Below are positions 1 to 5,448 of a DNA stretch of 9,018 bases, piece after piece. Source of the stretch: Lachnospiraceae bacterium (GTDB taxonomy: Bacteria > Bacillota > Clostridia > Lachnospirales > Lachnospiraceae); NCBI GenBank assembly GCA_024695225.1, contig JAILIO010000123.1, positions 1 to 9,018 on the forward strand, given 5' to 3'. Both the position numbers and the translations under genes were made by a program. Every line of letters begins with the position of its first letter. Position 1 is the first letter of the stretch. The notes beneath the pieces are model-generated. The model did not search any database. It was not told where the DNA came from and worked only from the letters and a program-made list of their open reading frames with translations.

Positions 1-653
1 CACTTGCCGTCCAGATACATAATGAACTCATCGCCGCCTATCCTGCCAATGACATCATCCCTTCTGGACACGGCCCTCAGGACGTCTGCGAAACCAACCA
101 AAATGCGGTCGCCCATTTCATGGCCGTAGCCGTCATTTATCTGTTTGAAATAATCGATATCCAGCATCATGAAGGTGCCGAGAGGATCCGCCATCCTTTT
201 ATCCACGGCAGCAATAGTGGCTCTGCGGTTCAGAAGCTGTGTCTGCTCATCCACATCCGCGTCCTTCCGGAGAACCCTCTTGGTCTCTTCGTAACGCATG
301 ATGTTGCCGATCCTCTGCACCAGCACATCTGGCACAAAGGGCTTGTGGATGTAATCATTTGCGCCGTGCCGGAAGCTCTCAGGCTCCGAAGTTGCGGCGT
401 CGTCGCTGGTCATATATACAACGGGAATATCCGTGATAAGGCCTTCCCTGTCCAGAGTCTCCACGAATTCAAATCCGGACATGCCGGGCATCAAAATATC
501 CACCAAAATGAGACCGGGTCTGAACTTCCTGAACAGATCCAGTGCCTCCGTCCCATTTGATGCGCTCATCACAGTGTATTTCTTGCCAAGAACGCGCATG
601 CACAGAGTGCGGTATACTTCTTCATCGTCTACAATGAGTATCCTGCCTGCCAT
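1..653 (-). CDS. Response regulator with GGDEF output domain (diguanylate cyclase), 3' end outside window
   Basis: The 217 visible residues start with a receiver domain (about residues 1-120). It has the acidic pair D9/D10 (ILIVDDEE), the phospho-acceptor D52 (LILVDILMPG), a Thr/Ser switch position (MTSDD, residue 82) and the conserved K104 (YIHKPF). A GGDEF domain follows from about residue 136, with QLLNRR, LDIDYFKQIND and an intact RIGGDEF (motif at 206-210). An RxxD pair (R197/D200) lies five residues before GGDEF, the usual place of the c-di-GMP inhibitory site. In this family, phosphorylation of the receiver controls synthesis of c-di-GMP from two GTP; activity here is inferred from the intact motifs. 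The gene runs off the left edge, so the end of the domain and any further domain are unseen. The ATG at 653 has GGAGG eight bases upstream and a promoter at 683-711. It is divergent from the zinc-ribbon gene; no partner histidine kinase is visible. Confidence 0.93.
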   Translation of the reverse strand, partial: MAGRILIVDDEEVYRTLCMRVLGKKYTVMSASNGTEALDLFRKFRPGLILVDILMPGMSGFEFVETLDREGLITDIPVVYMTSDDAATSEPESFRHGANDYIHKPFVPDVLVQRIGNIMRYEETKRVLRKDADVDEQTQLLNRRATIAAVDKRMADPLGTFMMLDIDYFKQINDGYGHEMGDRILVGFADVLRAVSRRDDVIGRIGGDEFIMYLDGK

Positions 654-682
654 TAGTGCTTCCTCCGCAAAACATATATGAT

Positions 683-711
683 AGTATATCTGTATTCAGT
701 ATTTCTTTCAA
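683..711 (-). promoter_or_regulatory. Sigma-A-type promoter of the GGDEF response regulator
   Basis: Read on the minus strand, TTGAAA (706-711) and TATACT (683-688) are separated by exactly 17 bases. Transcription would start near 676, giving a leader of about 23 bases with GGAGG before the ATG at 653. The hexamer match and spacing are directly visible; activity is inferred. Confidence 0.72.
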
Positions 712-780
712 GTTTTAAGGCTTCCGGGGTTTTAATTTTTCCGAATTTCAACGCCGTATGCGGGTTTGAGGCTCGTTCAT

Positions 781-815
781 AATTTGTTTACAAATTGTCG
801 TTATTTTATTAACGA
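781..815. promoter_or_regulatory. Two adjacent perfect dyads (possible operators)
   Basis: AATTTGTTTACAAATT (781-796) is a 6-bp inverted repeat with a 4-base centre. TCGTTATTTTATTAACGA (798-815) is a second 6-bp inverted repeat with a 6-base centre. They sit side by side in the A+T-rich divergent intergenic region, upstream of a possible -10 (TATAGT, 846-851) for a rightward transcript. That -10 has no good -35 at the usual spacing. The rest of the 654-1007 gap holds no ORF with a ribosome binding site. The dyads could be binding sites for a regulator, or chance in A+T-rich DNA. Confidence 0.35.
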
Positions 816-902
816 ACTTTGCATTTTTTATTAAAAGGCATGCGGTATAGTCTAGATAAATAAATAAGACGACAAGTTGCTTTCAGACTTTTTCATAATA
901 CT

Positions 903-999
903 GCCGGGTGTGGTACTATCCACACCCGGCATCCTCCCTTTTTAGGGGTTTTTTATTGTATCATATATTTTCGTTATGGTATTATCTTTTAAAAGGAGG
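903..999 (+). promoter_or_regulatory. Leader hairpin and possible SD-sequestering element before the zinc-ribbon gene
   Basis: GCCGGGTGTGG (903-913) pairs perfectly with 920-930 around a 6-base loop. The following pyrimidine stretch CCTCCCTTTT (933-942) can pair with AAAAGGAGG (991-999), the ribosome binding site of the gene at 1008, with a single bulged C938. The T-rich tracts after the hairpin (939-943 and 949-954) would also allow a terminator-like reading. A promoter-like TTGTAT-N18-TATTAT at 956-985 would start transcription almost on the SD and bypass this element. Whether the hairpin is transcribed in the zinc-ribbon mRNA, ends a short RNA, or is inert cannot be decided from sequence. 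Confidence 0.35.
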
Positions 1000-1007
1000 T
1001 AATCAAC

Positions 1008-1877
1008 ATGAAATGTCCAAATTGTGGTTCAGAAATAAGTGAAGGCATAAAATTCTGTGTAAACTGCGGTGCCAACCTGGCTGAAGTTTCTCAGACATCT
1101 GCCTCTCAGCCGGTTTCCGATACGGTTCCCGCTACGGGATCTTCGGATACCGCCCCTCAGGATCCCTTAAATATGGGCTCTGTTCCTGAGCCCGGCACCA
1201 TCAGTTCAGGCGATCTTGTAACCCCTGACACAAATGCCGCTGCAGCACCCGCCTGGGATTCATCAAAAACCTACGCAAATGCTTCCTCCGGTCAGTCATA
1301 CGCTCCCCAGCCCGATGCCGCGAATGCCGCTTCTTCTGCATCCCAGAGCTACGCTCCTCAGCCCGGTTCCGCGAATGTCAACGCTTCTGCGTCCCAGGGC
1401 TACGCTCCCCAGCCCGATGCCGTGAATGCCGCTTCTTCTGCGTCCCAGGGCTACGCTCCCCAGCCCGGTTCCGCGAATGCCAACGCTTCTGCGTCTCAGG
1501 GCTACGCTCCTCAGCCCGATGCCATGAACAGGTCTGCAGGTTCTGCACAGTACAATTCGCCCCAATACGGGAGCGTAAACGCTGCAGGCGCCGCTGCGGC
1601 CATGGGATATTCCGGCGCACAGGCCGCAGACAACATGGACTACTCCCCCATCTCCATGTGGGGATATCTGGGATATGAGATACTCTTCGCGATCCCCACG
1701 GTGGGATTCATCTGCATGCTGGTATTCTCTTTTGGCGGCACCCGGAATATAAATGTAAGAAACTTCGCCCGCTCCTATCTGTGCGCGACGCTGATCGTAT
1801 TCATATTGATAGTGCTGTTCTTTATACTGATCTTTGCGATTGCAGGCAGCTCCGCCCTGAGCGAATCCTGGAACTGA
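1008..1877 (+). CDS. Zinc-ribbon membrane protein with 17-residue repeats
   Basis: This is a 289-residue protein. The N-terminus is a short zinc ribbon with two CxxC knuckles: C3/C6 (CPNC) and C17/C20 (CVNC). A long low-complexity linker rich in Ala, Ser, Gln and Pro follows (about 25-210). It includes five tandem copies of a 17-residue unit centred on YAPQP, with the tyrosines at 98, 115, 132, 149 and 166. The C-terminus (about 213-280) has two hydrophobic helices (about 219-242 and 257-280), separated by a basic turn with GGTRNINVRNFARS, so it is likely anchored in the membrane. No signal peptide is seen. Proteins of this layout are common in Clostridia and mostly uncharacterised, so I assign no function. 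The ATG is well placed, with AGGAGGT seven bases upstream. The gene appears monocistronic and is closed by the terminator at 2077-2117. Confidence 0.9.
   Translation: MKCPNCGSEISEGIKFCVNCGANLAEVSQTSASQPVSDTVPATGSSDTAPQDPLNMGSVPEPGTISSGDLVTPDTNAAAAPAWDSSKTYANASSGQSYAPQPDAANAASSASQSYAPQPGSANVNASASQGYAPQPDAVNAASSASQGYAPQPGSANANASASQGYAPQPDAMNRSAGSAQYNSPQYGSVNAAGAAAAMGYSGAQAADNMDYSPISMWGYLGYEILFAIPTVGFICMLVFSFGGTRNINVRNFARSYLCATLIVFILIVLFFILIFAIAGSSALSESWN
1287..1529 (+). repeat. In-frame 51-bp tandem repeats coding for 17-residue units
   Basis: About 4.8 copies of a 51-base unit encode SASQGYAPQPDAVNAAS-like peptides. Two versions alternate: one with PDA.NAAS (copies 1, 3, 5) and one with PGSAN.NA (copies 2, 4), so the array also has a 102-base period. 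A degenerate relative (SPQYGSVNAA) follows at residues 184-193. Near-identity at DNA level suggests recent duplication or homogenisation and likely length variation between strains. Confidence 0.9.
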
Positions 1878-1890
1878 GCCCTGAATCTCC

Positions 1891-2052
1891 GGACATGGCA
1901 CAATCTTAGGACATGGACCAGCCTTAGGACATGGTTCAGCCTTAGGACAAGGTTCAGCCCTAGGACAAGGTTCAGCCTTAGGGCATGGCACATTCCCGGA
2001 TCATGATCCGGACTTAGGACACGGTACAACCTTAGATCACGCTCCAGCCTTT
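1891..2052 (+). repeat. Nine 18-bp tandem repeats in the 3' untranslated region
   Basis: Nine contiguous units of exactly 18 bases, without any indel, start at 1891 and lie just after the zinc-ribbon stop codon. The best copies read GGACATGGTTCAGCCTTA. Copies 1-5 are close to each other; copies 6-9 are more diverged. In the plus frame beginning at 1891 the array would encode a hexapeptide series (GHGSAL-like), open from 1885 to the stop at 2186-2188. However, a TGA at 1882 closes that frame upstream and there is no start codon ahead of the array. It is therefore best treated as non-coding repeats, possibly derived from a coding tail. Confidence 0.88.
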
Positions 2053-2076
2053 AACAATGATATGCAGACAGATCAA

Positions 2077-2117
2077 AACTGCCGCACCGGATACCGATGC
2101 GGCAGTTCTTTTTATCT
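2077..2117 (+). terminator. Rho-independent terminator of the zinc-ribbon gene, possibly bidirectional
   Basis: AACTGCCGCA (2077-2086) pairs perfectly with TGCGGCAGTT (2098-2107), and an inner CGG/CCG pair can extend the stem. The T-rich tail CTTTTTATCTTTT follows (2108-2120). On the minus strand the stem is followed by only a short TT run, so it may also serve the convergent fba gene, less efficiently. Confidence 0.88.
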
Positions 2118-2156
2118 TTTATTTATCTTGTTTCTATCATGTGGCAGATATCCCTT

Positions 2157-2185
2157 TGCCGGTCCGATCAAACGGATCCCCGGCA
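2157..2185 (-). terminator. Hairpin downstream of fba (weak terminator candidate)
   Basis: On the minus strand TGCCGG and TCCG, with a 3-base bulge between them, pair with CGGACCGGCA around a 6-base loop, 38 bases past the fba stop. No T-run follows in either direction, so intrinsic termination is doubtful. It may instead protect the fba mRNA 3' end. Confidence 0.3.
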
Positions 2186-2222
2186 TGTAAATAACTGCCT
2201 ACGCCTAAAGCTGTACTCTCCC

Positions 2223-3158
2223 TCAGACTTTTCCGTCGCTTCCCAGAACCTCTCTGATCTTGTGGGCAACGATATCCTTCACGTTCTTCCTTCCGTCTCC
2301 AAGATACTGTCTGGGATCGAAGTGATCGGGATGCTCCACCATGTGCAGTCTGATACCGGCTGTCATTCCCAGTCTCAGGTCGGAGTCGATATTGATCTTG
2401 CAGACCGCGCCCTTTGCAGCCTCTCTCAGCTGATCTTCAGGGATTCCGATGGCATCTTTCAGTGCGCCGCCGTTCTCGTTGATGATCTTTACATATTCCT
2501 GAGGAACTGATGAAGATCCGTGGAGAACGATGGGGAAGCCGGGAAGCCGGCGGGCAACCTCTGCCAGGATGTCCAGTCTCAGCTTGGGATTCTGGCCGGG
2601 TTTGAATTTGTATGCGCCGTGGCTGGTTCCGATGGCGATTGCCAGAGAATCAACTCCCGTCCTCTTCACAAACTCTTCAACCTGATCGGGATCTGTATAC
2701 ATAGCCTTGTCGGCCTCAACAGAAACATCATCCTCTACTCCGCCCAGGGTTCCGAGCTCTGCTTCCACAACAACACCCTTGTCGTGTGCATACTCTGCAA
2801 CTCTCTTGGACTCTTCAATGTTCTCTTCGAAGGAATGTCCGGAGTAATCTATCATAACTGATGTGAAACCGCCGTCCACACAGTCCTTGCAGGTAGCGTA
2901 ATCTGCGCCGTGATCCAGATGAAGGACTACAGGGATATTTGAGGTCTCGACTGCTGCCTCAACGAGATGCTTCAGGTATGCGGGCTTCGCATATTTCCTG
3001 CCTCCTGCGGACGCCTGAAGGATCACGGGGCTGTGAAGCTCATCAGCAGCTTCCACTATAGCCTGAACGATCTCCATGTTGTTTACGTTGAATGCGCCTA
3101 TGGCATATCCGCCGCCGTAAGCTTTCTTGAACATTTCTGTCGATGTAACTAAAGGCAT
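2223..3158 (-). CDS. fba: Class II fructose-1,6-bisphosphate aldolase
   Basis: This cytoplasmic glycolytic/gluconeogenic enzyme cleaves fructose-1,6-bisphosphate to dihydroxyacetone phosphate and glyceraldehyde-3-phosphate using a divalent metal, usually zinc. It has 311 residues, normal for the clostridial/Bacillus class II type. Family landmarks run in order: AFNVNN (22-27), LHLDHGAD with catalytic D82 and metal ligand H83, IDYSGHSFEENI (104-114), EAELGTLGG with E134, TSHGAYKF with metal ligand H180, LHGSSSVP with metal ligand H213, and the phosphate-binding KINIDSDLR (254-262). The ATG at 3158 is chosen because GGAGG lies seven bases upstream and the MPLVTSTEMF start fits the family. A longer frame from a GTG at 3281 lacks this and begins at the predicted transcription start. 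The gene is convergent with the zinc-ribbon gene. It is separated from its former upstream neighbour, the lipid-kinase operon, by the insertion sequence, but keeps its promoter and leader. Confidence 0.97.
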   Translation of the reverse strand: MPLVTSTEMFKKAYGGGYAIGAFNVNNMEIVQAIVEAADELHSPVILQASAGGRKYAKPAYLKHLVEAAVETSNIPVVLHLDHGADYATCKDCVDGGFTSVMIDYSGHSFEENIEESKRVAEYAHDKGVVVEAELGTLGGVEDDVSVEADKAMYTDPDQVEEFVKRTGVDSLAIAIGTSHGAYKFKPGQNPKLRLDILAEVARRLPGFPIVLHGSSSVPQEYVKIINENGGALKDAIGIPEDQLREAAKGAVCKINIDSDLRLGMTAGIRLHMVEHPDHFDPRQYLGDGRKNVKDIVAHKIREVLGSDGKV

Positions 3159-3280
3159 ATCACTACCTCCTCTAAAGATACGAACAAAGATAAATGCGCG
3201 GACAGAACACCGCGCTGCCTGCAAGCAACCGTCCGGGAACGGACAGCATACAGATACGCATCTGCCGATGATCCCGAACA
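3159..3280 (-). promoter_or_regulatory. Structured 5' leader of fba with three hairpins
   Basis: The predicted start near 3280 gives a leader of about 122 bases. On the minus strand it holds three perfect stem-loops in order: CAGAT-GCGT-ATCTG (3251-3264), GTCCG-TTCC-CGGAC (3231-3244) and GCGCGG-N8-CCGCGC (3196-3215). The last is followed by a U-rich stretch (ATTTATCTTTG), so it could act as an attenuator-like element, and then by the GGAGG of fba. It matches no riboswitch class I recognise. A regulatory role is inferred from structure and length only. Confidence 0.4.
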
Positions 3281-3285
3281 CGTGT

Positions 3286-3351
3286 GATTATAGACCTATT
3301 AAGGATGTCTTGCAAGGAAAATACAACTGAACTGCCAGGCAGGCACTTATT
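3286..3351. repeat. Left copy of the long target-site duplication
   Basis: This 66-base stretch is identical to 5320-5385. One G at the boundary could belong to the IS, making the duplication 65 bases. Flanking bases differ at both outer sides. The copy contains the whole core promoter of fba plus 36 bases upstream of its -35, including a TGCC-N5-GGCA dyad (3333-3345). Confidence 0.95.
3287..3315 (-). promoter_or_regulatory. Promoter of fba
   Basis: On the minus strand TTGCAA (3310-3315) and a perfect TATAAT (3287-3292) are separated by 17 bases. A perfect palindrome ACACGTGT (3278-3285) lies directly downstream, over the expected start site near 3280, and could be an operator. The promoter lies inside the left target duplication, so it survived the insertion unchanged. 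Confidence 0.8.
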
Positions 3352-3367
3352 CGGGTCTTTGACAGTT
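3352..3367 (+). repeat. Left terminal inverted repeat of the IS
   Basis: CGGGTCTTTGACAGTT faces the complement of 5305-5320 (CCCGTCTTTGACAGTT) with mismatches only at bases 2 and 3. The inner 13 bases are identical. Confidence 0.88.
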
Positions 3368-3400
3368 GGTAAGTAAGACTGATTTTAGCATTTGTTGATT

Positions 3401-3427
3401 TTATGGGCTTTACGGCCTAATTTTTTT
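3401..3427 (+). terminator. Weak terminator-like element near the left end of the IS
   Basis: A short imperfect stem (GGGC/GGCC-type pairing around TTTAC, flanked by TTA/TAA) is followed by seven T residues (3421-3427). In the plus direction it could stop external transcription from entering the transposase gene, a common IS safeguard. The stem is short, so this is tentative. Confidence 0.3.
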
Positions 3428-3470
3428 GTCAAATTTTCTGTATTTTTATGTAGCGTATGTAGCGCATATG

Positions 3471-3491
3471 TGCTATAATACTTACAGGAGG
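3471..3491 (+). promoter_or_regulatory. Extended -10 promoter and ribosome binding site of the transposase
   Basis: TGCTATAAT (3471-3479) is an extended -10 with a perfect TATAAT; no good -35 stands 17 bases upstream. AGGAGG (3486-3491) lies seven bases before the ATG at 3499. The predicted start falls close to the SD, so the leader would be very short. Two copies of ATGTAGCG (3448-3455 and 3457-3464) sit in the -35 region. Confidence 0.6.
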
Positions 3492-3498
3492 ATTTGAC

Positions 3499-5223
3499 AT
3501 GAGACTTAGAATAAAAAATGATAATGGAATTGAACGGTTGTATATTGAAAAATCTATACGGATCAGTCCTAAAAAGGTCACTACGCAAAATGTTGAAAAA
3601 TTGGGACGCATAGATAATCTTATGCGATCAATGGATCTGACCAGGGACGAGGTTATTGAATGGGCACAAAAACGTGTCGATGACTTGAATCGCTCTGAAA
3701 AGCCAGTCATTCTTTCGTTGTCTGCCGTAAAAAAGATTATCCCGGATGAACAACGTACATTTAAGGCTGGCTATCTTTTCCTTCAGGATATTTATTACTC
3801 TATGAAGTTTAAGAACATCTTCAGAAACATCCAAAAACGTCATAAGCATAAATTTGACCTTGATGCGATCACATCTGATTTGATATATGCAAGGATTATT
3901 GAACCTGCCAGCAAGCGTGCTTCTTATGGCGTTGCAAAAACTTTTTTGGAACCACCTAATTACAATGATTACGATATATACCGTGGACTTAGTATTCTTG
4001 CTGAGGAAATGGATTTTATACAGTCTGAGGTCTATAAGAACTCAAGCTTTGTGATCAAGCGCAATAATCGTGTCCTCTACTATGACTGCAGCAACTTTTA
4101 TTTTGAGATCGAACAGGCTGATGATTTACGCAAGTATGGCAAGAGTAAAGAACACCGCCCCAATCCGATCGTCCAGATGGGGCTTATGATGGATGGCGAT
4201 GGGATCCCTATTGCGTTTGATCTTTTTGATGGTTCATCCAATGAGCAGCCCTCACTAAAGCCTTTGGAGAAAAAGGTTATAAAAGATTTTGGTTTTAATC
4301 GATTTATTGTCTGTACTGACGCCGGTCTTGCATCAGAAACAAATCGAAGAATCAACAACATAAATGACAGAGCATTCGTTGTCACACAATCTCTCAAGAA
4401 GCTTAAGGAAAAGGAGCGATTGTCCGCAATGGATGACACTAACTGGAAAAGACTCTCTGATGGAAAAACGATAAAGAACTTTCAAATAATACGCGAAAAC
4501 CCCGAGGATTATAAAGATGAACTATTTTATAAAGAACGTATTCATGATGGAACTAATGTTATAGGTCAGCTTATGATCGTTACTTACTCGCCTTCATATG
4601 CCATTTATCAAAAGACCCTGCGTGAAGCTCAACTTGATCGGGCAGAAAAGATGGTCGTAAATAAACAGGTAAAAAAACAGCGCAGGAACCCCAATGATCC
4701 AGCACGTTTTGTTAAGGTTACATCCGTTACAAACGATGGCGAGATCGCACAGAACAAAGTCTATGAAATGAACACAGATGCCATAGAAGCAGAATCGATG
4801 TATGATGGTTTCTATGCTGTATGTACTAATTTAACCGATGAGACTGTAGAAATTATTCTTTCCGTAAGCGAGGGGCGTTGGAAGATTGAAGAATCATTCC
4901 GTATCATGAAAAACGATTTTGAATCTCGTCCAGTATACGTTTCAAGGGAAGATCGAATAAAAGCGCACTTTCTTATCTGTTTCCTATCACTTCTGATATT
5001 TAGGATCCTCGAAAAGAAGACAGACCGGAAATATACTTCGGATGATCTTATTAAAACACTTAGAGATTATAATCTTTTAAAGATCAATGGCGAAGGATAT
5101 ATCCCCGAATACGTGCGAACAGCAATCACTGATCATCTTCATGAAATATTTAACTTCAGAACAGATACGGAAATAATTCCTACACGAAAAATGCGTGAAA
5201 TAATCTCAAAGACTAAAAAATAA
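3499..5223 (+). CDS. IS1634-family transposase
   Basis: This 574-residue DDE transposase of the IS4-like (DDE with inserted beta domain) group catalyses movement of the surrounding IS by cutting and joining at its terminal repeats. The candidate catalytic triad is D196 (YYDCSNFYFE), D274 (VCTDAGLAS) and E464. E464 lies in RWKIEESFRIMK, which matches the R-(3)-E-(6)-K signature of this group; the tyrosine usually three residues before the R is a Ser here. The motif KYGKSKEHRPNPIVQMGLM and the following DGIPIAFDLFDGSSNE (213-249) are typical of the IS1634 branch. The N-terminal part (about 1-125) is probably DNA-binding. A long beta-rich insertion lies between D274 and E464. Length is normal, with no frameshift or internal stop, so it may be active. 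It is transcribed opposite to both flanking host genes. Confidence 0.95.
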   Translation: MRLRIKNDNGIERLYIEKSIRISPKKVTTQNVEKLGRIDNLMRSMDLTRDEVIEWAQKRVDDLNRSEKPVILSLSAVKKIIPDEQRTFKAGYLFLQDIYYSMKFKNIFRNIQKRHKHKFDLDAITSDLIYARIIEPASKRASYGVAKTFLEPPNYNDYDIYRGLSILAEEMDFIQSEVYKNSSFVIKRNNRVLYYDCSNFYFEIEQADDLRKYGKSKEHRPNPIVQMGLMMDGDGIPIAFDLFDGSSNEQPSLKPLEKKVIKDFGFNRFIVCTDAGLASETNRRINNINDRAFVVTQSLKKLKEKERLSAMDDTNWKRLSDGKTIKNFQIIRENPEDYKDELFYKERIHDGTNVIGQLMIVTYSPSYAIYQKTLREAQLDRAEKMVVNKQVKKQRRNPNDPARFVKVTSVTNDGEIAQNKVYEMNTDAIEAESMYDGFYAVCTNLTDETVEIILSVSEGRWKIEESFRIMKNDFESRPVYVSREDRIKAHFLICFLSLLIFRILEKKTDRKYTSDDLIKTLRDYNLLKINGEGYIPEYVRTAITDHLHEIFNFRTDTEIIPTRKMREIISKTKK

Positions 5224-5254
5224 CTTCGACGCTACATCAACACACATATCAAAG

Positions 5255-5300
5255 AATGCCGCAGCCCTTTATTTATAAGGGCTGGCGGCATTTATGCTTC
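5255..5300 (+). terminator. Terminator hairpin after the transposase
   Basis: AATGCCGCAGCCCTT (5255-5269) pairs with 5277-5292 with one bulged G (5284) around a 7-base loop. The plus-strand tail is only moderately T-rich (TTTATGCTTCTTT). On the minus strand it would also form and is followed by CTTTGAT. It could therefore end both the transposase mRNA and any leftward transcript from the promoter copy at 5321-5349. Confidence 0.65.
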
Positions 5301-5304
5301 TTTA

Positions 5305-5320
5305 AACTGTCAAAGACGGG
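5305..5320 (-). repeat. Right terminal inverted repeat of the IS
   Basis: Read inward on the minus strand this is CCCGTCTTTGACAGTT, matching the left end at 14 of 16 positions. The outermost base (5320) is shared with or ambiguous to the target duplication. Confidence 0.88.
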
Positions 5321-5385
5321 ATTATAGACCTATTAAGGATGTCTTGCAAGGAAAATACAACTGAACTGCCAGGCAGGCACTTATT
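5320..5385. repeat. Right copy of the long target-site duplication
   Basis: Identical to 3286-3351 over 66 bases. To its right the original intergenic DNA continues (TACAGGGGAGTGTAC) toward the end of the lipid-kinase gene. The 63 bases from 5386 to 5448 show no clear terminator for that operon. Confidence 0.95.
5321..5349 (-). promoter_or_regulatory. Duplicated copy of the fba promoter, now pointing into the IS
   Basis: The duplication carries TTGCAA (5344-5349), a 17-base spacer and TATAAT (5321-5326), as at fba. Here the start site would fall near 5314, within the IS right terminal repeat. Transcription would run leftward, antisense to the transposase 3' end, and would meet the hairpin at 5255-5292 within about 60 bases. 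The bases downstream of the -10 differ from the native promoter, and the ACACGTGT palindrome is missing. Activity is inferred. Confidence 0.65.
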
Positions 5386-5448
5386 TACAGGGGAGTGTAC
5401 AGATGGCACTGCCCGCAAAGAAGCGTAAATACTGCTCAAACCGGGATG

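Larger units (their letters stand above)
3352..5319 (+). mobile_element. IS1634-family insertion sequence, intact
   Basis: The element is about 1,968 bases long with one 574-residue DDE transposase. Its ends are imperfect inverted repeats (3352-3367 and 5305-5320) sharing the perfect 13-base core GTCTTTGACAGTT. It is bounded by an identical 65-66-base direct repeat. Most IS families duplicate only 2-14 bases; IS1634 is known for very long and variable target duplications, so family and duplication agree. Codon choice (many AAA, AAT, ATT) is visibly A+T-richer than the GGC/CTG/ATC-rich neighbours, a sign of transfer. The intact ORF and perfect duplication suggest a recent insertion. Confidence 0.93.

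Noticed and set aside
120..681. Plus-strand ORFs over the left edge
   Set aside because: Antisense shadows of the receiver-GGDEF gene, which has intact motifs, an SD and a promoter.
1296..1991. 231-codon minus-strand ORF with a repeated AEPCPK-like N-terminus
   Set aside because: It is antisense to the well-supported zinc-ribbon gene. The peptide repeat is only the complement of the 18-bp and 51-bp arrays, and there is no strong ribosome binding site or family resemblance.
1891..2052. Possible CRISPR-like array
   Set aside because: The 18-bp units are directly contiguous with no spacers.
1885..2188. Open plus-strand frame encoding GHGSAL-like hexapeptides
   Set aside because: There is no start codon before the array, a TGA closes the frame at 1882, and it runs through the terminator hairpin. 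Kept as a repeat finding, not as a gene.
3159..3281. 41-residue N-terminal extension of the aldolase from a GTG at 3281
   Set aside because: The strong GGAGG and ATG at 3158 fit the family start, and the extension would begin at the predicted transcription start site.
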